DNA of 64,000 nt from Tubiluchus corallicola (lineage: Eukaryota; Priapulida; Priapulimorpha; Priapulimorphida; Tubiluchidae). Of this stretch, positions 1 to 10,749 are shown piece after piece. Location of the stretch: NCBI GenBank assembly GCA_030141605.1, contig JAQGDQ010000051.1, positions 576,997-640,996 of the forward strand, read 5' to 3'. A program made the translations under genes and the position numbers. Positions within the stretch are counted from its first letter, which is position 1, and each line of letters begins with the position of its first letter. The notes under the pieces were generated by a model, which did not search any database, was not told the DNA's origin, and saw only the letters and a program-made list of their open reading frames with translations.

Positions 1-160
1 TGTATCTAGTATTCAACATCACTATGTAATGGCTGGGGAGACCATCACAATGTAGAGGGGGTCGACTATAAATAACATTTCGTCCCCGTAACACTGCTCT
101 CCTTCACAGAAAATGGTTTGTCTTCAAACCAGAATGAAGCACGCAGGAGAAGAAATAATA
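1..160 (+). repeat. Interspersed repeat (TGTTACG family), 3' part
   Basis: Matches the 3' half of the copy at 10838-11190. It shares the ATTCAACATCACTATG-like segment, the GTAGAGGG..GTCGA..AATAA block, CCCGTAACACTGC, and the tail GAAGCACGCAGGAGAAGAAAT. The 5' part lies outside the window. Confidence 0.6.
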
Positions 161-2040
161 AAAACTTTTATTGAAGCCGAAAATTTTATAATTACCACGT
201 ACTACATGAGAGAGTCGGCGTCTATGAATCTACATGGTGTTTATTAGCGCAGACGATCGTTTCGACTGCATATGTTATTTTCAATTTTTCAATGCTAGGG
301 TGAAGCCAAAACTTGTAATCAGTACAATTTATAACACTACGAACCAAAGCATACAATATCATTATGCAATCACAAAAGTGAATGAAATTGCCAGAATATC
401 AGAGACTCTCCTATAAAGGAAACTGTAATGAAAAGCGTAAAAACAGTACCTATATATCTGATTCAACACAAATCACAATCACCACCAAACATTTAGTTAA
501 CGACAAGCAAAGTCTATATAACGGGAGAAGAAATAACTACAACAAACGTCAAAAGAATAATACACAATTTTTACATAATTGCATTTTCCAATTAATAGGG
601 AGTACGAGAAACCTAAAACTCTCCAAAACAACACCCGGTTTCAGTAACTCACAATGACCACTACAGGGGCCAATGAAGCCCAGAGTCAAGTTGATTTAGA
701 ACACAGAAGCACCGTCCTAGTCTCAATACCTAACTACCATCGGTAACACCATGCCGCATTCTGCGTATTTCTGTGTTCTTATAAACACCACGTTATCACA
801 AACTGTTGGAACATGAAAGAAAGACTGCATAACGCTTACTAGTTTGAAATAAAGTAAAGACTATTACCAGCATCGAAAACTAAAGACAAAAACTGAGCTT
901 AGCGCTTGCCAATATGAATTTTTTGCAAGAATGTGCAATGTTTACTGAGGAAACAAATGCTATGGGAAAACTGCGAAAGGTTTAAATTAAAAAGTTTGCA
1001 TAACAGTTACCGACACAAAGTAGAAAATGTTTTCTATGAGAAATCTACTAACATTACAGTTCAACAAGTTTAAGCATTTTAAAATATACAAATTTACTAA
1101 AAAAAAAGTTAAGGCTCAGAAGCTTCATCCTGACCGGATTCAATATGGAGACATCTAGTTAAAAACCTGTAAGATTGCGTAACAATATTTCAATTCATAC
1201 TGTTCAGACCATACGATCAAGTCTTTTAAGATTCAACTGGCGAACCAACCATTGTGCACGCTGATTTACCAAAACTAGCTACCCCTCAACGGGGCACAGT
1301 TTACCCGAAATAGGTACAAACAACACAAATTCTTGACTTAACAATTTTCATCTCAAAATCTCGCTTTTTAATAATAGCTGGGTTTACCGTTCCATTCGCT
1401 TAAATGAAACTTGCCGTCATCTCGTCACATGTAATTTTCTCTTCAAAATTTCTCACCAAAATGGTAAGATCCACTTTAGTACCTGTGCCAAACACATAAA
1501 TTACGTTCGGTAAAAATTTTATTGCTTACATTTTAATAGATTACATATTCCTTTTACCGTAAATTTCCTCACAACTTTTATCCTTTTGATCTCATAGGAT
1601 GTTAGTATTTGTCATATAAATGCTATGTAAAATATGTAATATACAAGTATATGCGTGTTTAACTGTTTATCACTTGGCGGAGCATTATCAAATGTACACT
1701 CCTATCAGGAATTTTGTGCTTTCTAAAGTGGCGTTTATGTAGCATCCGGACGCGTTTTGGGGTGTGTGCAGAATAGATAAAATCGGTTTTGTATTGTTTT
1801 CAATGCATCAGTTTATGCAGCCTACGTATGTGCTCTATTCGTTTTCTGCGGCTATTCCAATTGATTTTTTCCGCAGCCTATTCCACCAGTGGAAAACGCA
1901 TACGCATCCAGATGTTGGGTAAAAGCTAACTTTGTCGTCTGTGGCAATAAAATCTAAACTCTAAAGAGCAAATTCCTTGAAGACTCAAGTAAAAATTAAG
2001 TTTCAGTATGCTTGTACTTTTACTTTGCTTGGCGTTAGTG
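161..2040. other. No gene seen
   Basis: AT-rich sequence. The short open frames at 234-416 and 382-657 have no recognisable domain, and I regard them as chance. Confidence 0.5.
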
Positions 2041-2042
2041 GA

Positions 2043-2275
2043 TTCAAGATTCAAGATTTATTTATTTAACCAACAACAGGAACCGCATACAGATTGAGTT
2101 TTCTGTAATAATTTAAGACTGTAAATTACAAATAGTAAAGCTGTATGGCTGAGGAGATCTAAAAATGGCAATACAGCTGCATAAATTAAAGGCCACCTAA
2201 AGAAGAAATGGAAAAGGAAAAAGAGAGGGATAGATGGAAAGAATGAAAGGAGAAAGACAGAAAAACAGAAAAGCT
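2043..2275 (-). repeat. Possible retroposon 3' end
   Basis: Opens with two copies of ATTCAAG followed by ATTTATTTATTTAACC. Read on the minus strand, this resembles the A/T-rich tail of a LINE or SINE. It is followed by a purine-rich stretch of A and G (about 2198-2275). No coding remnant is visible, so assignment is tentative. Confidence 0.25.
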
Positions 2276-4451
2276 ATACTTCTGTAACTTGTTTTTGTAC
2301 TTCGATTTTGATGCGAGTCCTTCAGATTAAGAATAATACTGCTGCTATACAGTGCTGAAGACAGTAACAGTGCTTAAACATTGCACTGAGTAGGGTTGTT
2401 ATAAATGATGATTTAGTAAACTGAAGCCATTTATACGTGGTCACTATCTAATCCAAATGACTCATCACTTTGACCACGTTTCAACCTTCTTTTGTCTATC
2501 GGGACTTTCAAGGATTCCTCGTTTACTTTATTATAAAGACTAGTCAGTTTAGTTTTGCTCGTATTCCCCGTTTGTAAAAGCTAAGCTTGTGTAAGGATAT
2601 TATACTTACAACGTAGATACGATGTAGGAAGAACGAATTTTACTGCATTGGTAGACAAAAAGTCGAATGTTCACGAAACTTATGATATGAATTTATTTGT
2701 TTTTTTTTTCTTAAGCACGTGCATGCATAGATCATGTAGGTACCACACATCGGGTCTGGCTGCATACAACATTTTTTGTACCTAAAAAGATGGTTATGCG
2801 AAAATTATAAGCATAAATTAAGTTAATGTGCCTTGTTCACAGTATCTAATTTTTTATCTGTTTTATCTGTAATCTATTTCATTTGTAGTTTCCCGAAAAA
2901 CAATTAGTTTGAATGACGGATAAAATAACTTCGCCTCTAACCAGGATACAAGTCGTACAAAATACAAAATAAGTATGTTGGTCAAGGTCTGCGTTTCTTT
3001 AAGTTTTTCTCTTTCTAGAGTAACGAATCTGCTGCGCTGCCATTCTACAGGTGAACAGTACAAACTATAATAGTGAACAGGTTGGTTTTGGAGGTGGTAG
3101 TTCATTGCACCCCAGAGTAACCTACAGTAACTCGTTTTATAATTTAACGCTCCCGATTATAGGTTGGCACGCGTTGTTAAATCTGAACTTGAACTGTCAA
3201 TGACCTGGTGGGATTAATACTGCTTCCTGGATCGGGGATGCCTTAGCAAAATGAACAGGGAATTAAGGGACATCAATTTCGCGAAAATTATGATAATTTT
3301 TTATTCGTTCTCCACAGAGCGAGTACTGAATATATCTTCGCAGAATCTGATGTGTTATAATAATTAGTATATATTTTTCTGTCAGTTTTTCGTTGTCTAC
3401 AAAACAGGAGCAATCTTGCAACTTCCAAAAGTATTTAACAATTATTACTGTGACTTTTTTAGAAAAAAGACACGAGCCATCAAACTATTATAACGTCTAA
3501 CAACATCCAAATTAAGAGCAAGTTTTTGGCTAACTTAGAGATATTTTTCGATTGTTGTATTTTTTATTGCAGTTCTACTCAAAAACTGTGATAATTTAGT
3601 TGTTATCTACACTAGACAGGTAAAAGCCTGGGGCCTCAGAATCTAGGCAGGCTCTGTGTATGTATAATATTTTTGACACTGTCGTAAGTGTTTTCTACAC
3701 ATGCCGTCATAATGTACTTTTGGGTGGATAAAGATAGCTCCTAGCAAAGGGGTATCTAGAACAAATTGCAATAGAATTTTTGCAATTAGAATTTGCAATT
3801 ATAGTCAGTTGAATTTTTCTAATAAACAGAATCTGAAGAGAAAAATTCTATTGGAATTTGCTCTAGGTTGTTTATTATCTTTACCCCTTATCTCGTCTAT
3901 AAACAAGCCTTCGGTAACTTTTTTGTTTTTCTATGAGTCAGGAATATCTGTGGATGTTTTATATATCCTTTCCTAATAACAAGTGAAGACTACTTTTATT
4001 GGCATTAAAAAAACTGTATATGTCAACTTAGCAGTAGTTTCCACCCTGACGTATCAATAATTATTCGCGATCAATAAACTTAATTTATTAGATTGTTAAT
4101 CAGTGAGAGATTTTTAAAAATTTTTGAACTGGGTATAATGATAACACAAAATAACATGTAAAGGCCTCACACCCTCACTGTCAGACAGTCATGACCTGAC
4201 CATCTTTATTTCCCAGGAAATAAAATTTGTACTCTCGGGGGTTTTTAAAGAAAATATAAAATAAAGTTGCAATTTCACTTTTCTAAAATTCCTGTTTATT
4301 TTATAAGCTGTTTGCAAAGTTTTTGTTTGCAACAGTTTTTCTTGGCGTTTATTTTAACATATATGCATTTTTTTCATTACAGCTTGTAACAACATCACTT
4401 TATATTCATTAAAAAAGGAAAAGCAAATTATGAAACTTTAAACACCTGTCA
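2276..4451. other. No gene seen; short hairpin inside
   Basis: AT-rich sequence without a supportable gene. The minus-strand frame at 2863-3105 has no domain. Contains the inverted repeat at 3756-3866, listed separately. Confidence 0.5.
3756..3866. repeat. Inverted repeat with 26-bp arms
   Basis: Left arm 3756-3781 (CTAGAACAAATTGCAATAG followed by AATTTTT) pairs with right arm 3841-3866 at 24 of 26 positions by eye. The loop is about 59 bp. It may be the core of a small foldback element. Confidence 0.6.
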
Positions 4452-5066
4452 CTAACCATTCTCCGCTCTACTAAATTTTGTTTGGAGTACTCTCCTATCT
4501 TTGTTTAGATATACGTCAGTAGCTGACCCCTCTGGCTTTTTTGTTGTTTCAAGAGTTTTACGTAATGCTCTAGGAATATTAGATTCTTGAGGTAGTCTTA
4601 GTACATGACCAATTCAATGCAGTCTTCTTACCTGGATTTCATTACCCCAAGGATTCTTCTTAAACACATCATACAGATCATCATTGGATATTCTGTCAGG
4701 CGATTTTCTGTAAAGACGTTTTTGAAAAGTGTCAGTTTCCTTCTGCTGTTCAACTTTTATTGTCCATAACTCAGCACTGTATAAAAATACAGGTTCAGCT
4801 AAAATTGAAAGAATCCGAGCTTTGGTTTCAAGAGGAAGTCTAGTGTTTTCAAAAACCGCCGTGAGATCTGAAAAAGCAGACAATGCTAGAACTTTCCTTC
4901 GCTGTATGTCGGCTTCGGTGCGTAACACTAACAAATTACCAAGGTGTTTACATCTTTTCCACGAAACAATACCTCCTCTCTGAATATAGTATGGTTCAGT
5001 CTTTGTATTGTTAACTTTAAAATAATATTTTTCTAAACGGCGGCTAATCGTACATTTTGCGCCTTA
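4452..5066 (-). pseudogene. LINE reverse transcriptase, C-terminal part, pseudogene
   Basis: The minus strand reads as the C-terminal half of a non-LTR retrotransposon ORF2: FKVNNTKTE, then KHLGNL, TEADIQRRK, RLPLETKARIL, PVFLYSAELWTI, and after an in-frame TGA at 4614-4616, IGHVLRLPQ. The TGA sits where the family has Trp (RLHW-IGHVLRLP). The catalytic YxDD region is missing: the frame is closed by a stop just upstream, at about 5066. The reading ends at TAG 4452-4454. It is a dead 5'-truncated copy, distinct from the two LINE relics at 6.9-9.1 kb and 32.5-33.6 kb. Confidence 0.8.
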
Positions 5067-6404
5067 CGGTATCTCTCTATTAGCTGTATTGTGAGCAATA
5101 TCACCGCATATTGCATGAAGATTAAGGTCGGAGGTCTTCCAAATGTAGCGTAATTATGTTCAACTCGTTTATCTATAGGCTAAAATTTTCTGGATTAAGA
5201 GTATGGTCCTTCATTTCTTCACAAAGTATATAGTTATCGTCTGTCACAACTACAGCAAGATGAAAAGTGAAAGGGGCTCAAACAATCCCTTTGTGGTGTA
5301 CCGATGTTACAACAAAATCGTATGCTCGTCCTTCCTTCATATCGGATTTAGATAGTTATATAATAAATAGTAAGATTTTGCAAGAATGTGCTGATAAAAT
5401 GCAACTCATCATCGGTTTACCACACGCGGGATAGCACTCAAAGGCAGCGCCAAATGTGCTTAAGGAGATGGTTGTAGTGTGATCGGAGCTTGACTTATTG
5501 TGAAGGATGTACCTTTGACATAGAGGTAGAACGGGGCTATGCTCTAGCCTCAGCACCGGCAAAGTTGGAGTTTATGGCCAAGATCGCCAACCACGGGCGC
5601 CACCAACGCATTTTCCTGTATTTAAGCACATTTTGGAGGCCTCAACTGAGACCTAAATTCTGGTACAAAAACTTCCTCAAGCGTGAAAAATTCTGCTTTA
5701 ATAAATATATTTTACTTACGGTACCTTTACCCAAGTAATATTCATTATATTCTATTGTAGTAGTCATATATCTTAAAAACAAGTTCGTAATACACTGCAT
5801 TGCGGATGACCCATAACTTAAACTTAATTTACTTAGTGTCAATATTATCTATCCAGCAAAATGTAGATAGCCAAATATAAAACTGATCTGAGACTGTTAT
5901 GTTTACAGCCCACCTACTGTTCATACAAAATTTAATATGTTTGCGTGCGTGCTAATTTTTCCCACTGGACACAGCTAAATGCAATTTTACCGCATTATAG
6001 ACCATTTTGCGGTCGCTAGAAGTTATTTCTTGGCCAAGTTCACCTCAAATTCGTGACTCATAATTTCACTACTACCGTGAAAGGGGCACAGGCTCCTTGG
6101 ACCCACCCTCTAAATGCAGAAGTGCAGTTACAGTTAGCTAAAAACTGTCTAGACAACGGAAATGTATCATTCTGTGGACGCACGTGCGTCAGTGCGTCCG
6201 CCTTCCGGCGCCCATGTCGCCAACCATGGTTATAAATGTAATCGAAATTTAAGAGTTATGCATATACTTAAAAGGCTTTTATAATTAAGCACTTGTGTTT
6301 CATCTGATAATACTTTTTAAATACTCTGCCATCTTAGAAATGTAAGATGTATAATAAATACTTTTTTCTTGTTATTAGAAATGAAATCGTAATAATATTG
6401 TACT
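5067..6404. other. No gene seen
   Basis: AT-rich sequence with several overlapping short frames on both strands around 5356-5842. None has a domain, and their mutual overlap suggests chance. Confidence 0.45.
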
Positions 6405-6500
6405 GTCGGCGAAGTACCATTTAAATTTCACCCCTTCCTCTACATTGTAATGGGAAGATTCTATGCGAAACCATTGCGTGTTGGAACTGAAAACCCTGTG
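6405..6500 (-). repeat. Diverged copy of the TGTTACG-family repeat
   Basis: Read on the minus strand, it resembles the middle and 3' part of the family (compare 16305-16400). The order CCATTTA..TTTC..CCC..CCTCTACATTGT, then GCGAAACCATTGCGT, then TTGGAAC is retained with many substitutions. An old copy. Confidence 0.4.
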
Positions 6501-6891
6501 TAAATCACCCGCAAGTAATGGTTCCGTGGTTCAATAGCAAGGTGGCCTGCACCTGCCTCGTACACTAGTATTTGAGATCATACAGGACAAGTTTCCTGGC
6601 ACCAGGCAAGCTTAACTTCAATTGCACCTTCGATTTTGGCATTTTTTGTGCGGTTTTTGGAAAACTTTACAGCACAATGCAGCAGCCCAAACTGTGATCC
6701 AAGACTGTGGCACCCGTTAATTCAATATTAAGAGAAAAATCATGAAAAATTTATCTTGATCTGGATTTGATTGTGTAACTTGTTTTAATTGCAATAAAAA
6801 AATTCACTAAAAAATTGAATTAAAATTAGGACATCAAGATGGCGTTCAATCTACTGTTTAATAAAAAAGAAGAATTCTGAGTAATAAATAT

Positions 6892-7098
6892 TTTGGTTTC
6901 AGGAAAGGTAGCTCCGCTAAAATGGCCTTAACAAAAACTATAGAAAATATCATTAATACTATTGAAAACAAATGGCACATCCTACGGAGTATTTTGCGAC
7001 CCATCAAAGCATTCAATACAGTAAACCAAGACATTCTGCTAAATAAGTTAGACTATTACGTTATAAGAGGTTTGCCTCACATGTGGCTAAAAATTATT
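6892..7098 (+). pseudogene. LINE reverse transcriptase fragment, motif 0-A region
   Basis: An open stretch of 69 codons begins FGFRKGSSAKMALTKTIE and continues to IKAFNTVNQDILLNKL and RGLPHMWLKII before TAG. This is the region before and across motif A of a CR1/Jockey-like non-LTR reverse transcriptase. The family's DLSKAFDTVNH appears here as PIKAFNTVNQ, so the catalytic Asp and the following Asp are both lost. No start codon and no upstream part of ORF2 remain. It is co-oriented with, and probably from the same element as, 8216-9150. Confidence 0.75.
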
Positions 7099-8215
7099 TA
7101 GTAGAGTGCACTCAGACACTAAACAATGAACACTTTATGATCGTGATCACGGGTTTTTTTTTAGTTCTCGCTCCATTTCATCTGTCATTCACTACTCCCC
7201 CCACATCAATGTATATATTACAGTAATATCATCTCACCTATTAATTCTTTTTAAGATTCCAAGTACAGTTTGGCTTGCCAAGCTATGCTTTTAGGTTCAA
7301 AATATTTCAAACATCAAAATTATTGTGTATTGTAATTTGCACGCGTATATGCTAGCTACTAAAGAGTCTTTATTTGTATTATCTGGTCTATATTGTATTT
7401 GTATTTGTGTTCACTTTACTGGATAATTATCTGTATTTTAGTGATTACTGTACGATGCAGTGTGGAAATGAATAAACTCTCTTGAAACCGTTAGCGCTAA
7501 TGTTGCCTGTTAAATGAGTGACGGTAAAAAACTGTTCTTTCTCTTTGTCTACATAATGCTTAACTAATGTGTCAAGTACACACTGGTGCAAAATTATGTA
7601 AGATCTTCCAAATACTTATCACTACCTTAATTTGATTTTCATCCTAACAAGTAACCAATGCAGGAACCGAACGGAAGTTACAATGGTCAAATTTTTCGTA
7701 CGAAGTCAAATAGATGCCGCTTATCAGTTTCATTCATCAAACTATTACAAGTGCTAAAACCCGAACTAACGAAAGCGTGTATAAGTTTTTAAATGCAATA
7801 GCGATCCGACTAATTTTATTGGACATAAGTAATGAGATTTTAACTACCGATACATATACATATATTCATGAAAACAGTCAAAATGCCGCGCGATCAACCC
7901 TGTAGACTAATCAGGACTGCATCGTAGCGCCATCTTTACACAGAATGTGAAAACACACTGAGAGGCGAGACCACAATTTTAGGTTGGTGAATGATACAGT
8001 CACACATCTCCCGTTAAGACTGGGAAAATCGTCTTGAATTTGTTCACGTCTGTTAAGGGTGTGTGTCGCACTAACACACGTCACACTTGCACTAGTGCGC
8101 ATGCGCCTAATATCTGGAAGCAATGACTTTGACATGGTTTTCAAACTACTTATATGATAGAGAATAATGCATTGCTGTTAGTAGTGCAATGTCTAACTTT
8201 TGCTAAACATCTGTT
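7099..8215. other. Gap between two LINE relics, with a LINE-like tail
   Basis: No gene. The sequence near 7440-7490 (ending AATGAATAAACTCTCTTG) resembles a LINE 3' end with a polyadenylation signal. The stretch may therefore include a second inserted retroposon separating two halves of one LINE. This is inference only. Confidence 0.35.
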
Positions 8216-9150
8216 AGAGAACCAGAAGGCTACATTTTAGGCCTTTGTGTTTATAATGTTCATTAACGACATTACAAAAATGGGACGTCATAATAAAATG
8301 GTGTTATGTGCTAATTATACTGCTATTATGTAAAACTCAAATGTAAATACACTCTCGAAAATGACTTGAATAATGACCTCAGTAGTATTGCAGTCTGGAT
8401 CAGTGACAATAAGCTGACTTTAAATATGAACAAGACTAAAGCAATGTTATTTGGGACAAGTAGAAAATTACAAAACATTAGTGAATTTAATTTATTACTA
8501 AATGAATGTCGAATTGAAATTGCCTATAGTGTGGAACATTTAGGAGTTCACTTTCACCCCAATTTAAAATAGAACAAATTGCTGTTAAAATATTACAAAA
8601 AATCTCGGTTCTTAAAAAGGTCAATAGCACCCACAGCACACGCTTAAAACTTTGTTTAATGCTTTCTTCATGCCACATAGATTATTGTTTGGTAGCCTGG
8701 AGTATCACATTTAATATATTGATCGCATTCAAAAATCACAGAACAGAGCCCCGAGAATAATGCCGGATTGTAGTACCCGAGATCACCATGTAAATGATAT
8801 ATATAATAAATAAAAGTTAATGAAAGTAAAACGGAGAAGAGAGTGCTGGAAAGCAACAATGATGTACAAATGATTAAATAATTTTGTCCTATTATATCTG
8901 AGCCAGAACTTTCGATTCACTACAAATGTTCATAACTGTGACCCAAGATCACAATTGTTGTTATCTAATCAGCTATTTGTAAACGTTGTTAAGCTTGAGC
9001 ATGGTAAGCGTACATTTTATTACTTAGGAACTATGCTTTGGAATACTCTTTCAAATTACATGAAAGACGCACCACCTTTACATACTTCAAAAGTTTTGCT
9101 AAAACAATTTTTCGCGTATTGAATAGCCTCCGGTGTCTCCTGTGGCTTTA
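8216..9150 (+). pseudogene. LINE reverse transcriptase, C-terminal half, decayed
   Basis: Frameshifted, stop-containing remains of a CR1/Jockey-like ORF2: PEGYILG (motif B region), MCANYTAIM where YADD would be, then ENDLNNDLSSIAVWISDNK, LTLNMNKTKAMLFGTSRKL and VEHLGVHF. Further on come the carboxy-terminal KRTFYYLGTMLWNTLSN and LHTSKVLLKQF. The YADD catalytic pair is not preserved. The 3' flank to about 9425 (ending AATAAACTGACTAAAATTG) looks like the element's 3' UTR and tail. Confidence 0.75.
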
Positions 9151-10674
9151 GTTGAATTATACTAATGGCACAACGCAGTATTGTTAATGCAAATTATTAC
9201 ATAATAATATTGTTAGCTAAAGTGCAATTAACGCGTGTAATAGGATAAAAACATAGTTTGCTTCGAGCTTTGGAAAATCTTGGAACATTAATGTTGTTAA
9301 GATTTCATTAGACGTTTTTGACGTGCTTTTGCAAGCAACAAGTTTGTTATTAATTACGAGTGTGGATGCTTTTAGACTGTGTTGGTATTACGTTATGTAA
9401 TGTATAAGAAATAAACTGACTAAAATTGAGAACCTGAAAAAATAGCCTCCTTATTATTGCAATTACTTTTGTACAATAGTTTTGCGTTTCTTTTAGTGCT
9501 AGTAATGACTATATTTAATACTAGTCCATGAGCCTCACCCTCAAAATTTGGTCGCCAGTACCACCCAAGGGGACAAATTCGCCAAATGCGTTTTGAAAAG
9601 CTACATATCTCAGGTTGTTAAAAATGCTTGATAGGCCTTCCTACCGTACAGGTTTGTCGGTGGTACTGACCCATTTGTGGGACTACCCTCAAAAAGCTAT
9701 GTTTGTGCAAATTTGCACATGCAAATGCACTTACAAATGGCAAGGATGTGACCATTTGGAATGTAGCAGAAAAAACTATACCTGGTCCATCAGGGCACGC
9801 TGTTCTAAAACTCTCCCTTCTCAGTATAATCATAAAGGTGTTTATTAATATTTTTTATGTTAGTTTTATTTATTTTTTATTTTATTCATTTTCCCGGGCT
9901 ATTCTGTTTTCCTTCTACTTTGCGTACTACTCTCATTGCTATATAAATTCCTGCGTCAGTGGTTACTGAGAGTGGGCAACAGGTAAGCAAAGGGCATTTT
10001 GTGAAGCTTTAAAAGACATACTGCAGTGGACATATTTATGTTCAAATAAAATGTTATGTAGTTCCACTACATCCCAACGTTACGTAACTTGCTTGCAGCA
10101 GTGCTATGCAGATGACTGCAGTTAATTACTATAATAGTATATTGCATGATTTTTTCGTGCAATTATGACCTATTGGTGCGACAATGTGACAGTTATCTAC
10201 ATTTTTCTGTATTTTACCTGCTCAAATCATTTCATTTTATGTAGTGAATAATCATTGTTACATTTACGTGAGATCAAAATCTCAAAAGTCTACCCATGAG
10301 CATACTTATTTGTGCTCAAGCATAATTGTCCCATGCGGGTTAGCCTTGGTAACTGTATCATTGCTGGCCCTTTCATGAGAATTTAATGCAATCTAGCCTA
10401 GCTTAGGTTATCATATATAGCTAATGATGTGAATTGTTTGTCACATAAATTGGTTGCATGGTTACTGTTAATCTTAGCCACGACGTTAAGCATTTATATT
10501 CTTTGCATGCTGTACGCTATGCAAAAAGCTATCCAAAAACTTTGTTGTTAACCCTGTTGCCAAACGGCCATTTTTGGAGACTCCATAAATAAATATGTTT
10601 GGATAATTAATATGTAGTTAGTAACAGTTATAATGAAAAACAAATGTTTAATTGTTGTTTACTGTCATTTGCAG
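9151..10674. other. LINE tail, then no gene up to the E74 exon
   Basis: The first ~275 bp are probably LINE 3' UTR. A cluster of overlapping open frames on both strands lies at 9615-9969. It is unusually free of stops for this AT-rich DNA, but I recognise no product. The rest is AT-rich sequence upstream of the acceptor at 10674. An upstream E74 exon or promoter could lie here, but I could not identify one. Confidence 0.4.
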
Positions 10675-10749
10675 GATATGGCATTAACTGCTTTAGAAGA
10701 CCTTACGAGTCTCGATTTCGATTACGACAAACTAAACATTCCAAACTTG
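10675..10749 (+). CDS. E74: E74 exon with the presumed start codon
   Basis: The acceptor is the TTGCAG ending at 10674 and the donor is GTAAGT at 10750. The exon reads GAT then ATG at 10678, with G at -3 and G at +4, a favourable context. It encodes 24 residues beginning [15 protein letters not shown], hydrophobic and acidic. The donor leaves phase 0. Because an acceptor lies just upstream, at least one more 5' exon (untranslated, or coding in a longer isoform) must precede it. I could not locate that exon. Confidence 0.75.

Noticed and set aside
6515-6590. tRNA-like TGGTTCAATAGC sequence
   Set aside because: The A box is plausible but the B box is too degenerate and no stems pair; at most a decayed SINE.
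8366-8572. Separate small gene on the plus strand
   Set aside because: The frame is part of the LINE reverse transcriptase (NKLTLNMNKTKAMLFG region), not an independent gene.
9615-9969. Cluster of overlapping open frames on both strands
   Set aside because: Four frames overlap, none has a recognisable domain or splice context, so no product can be supported.
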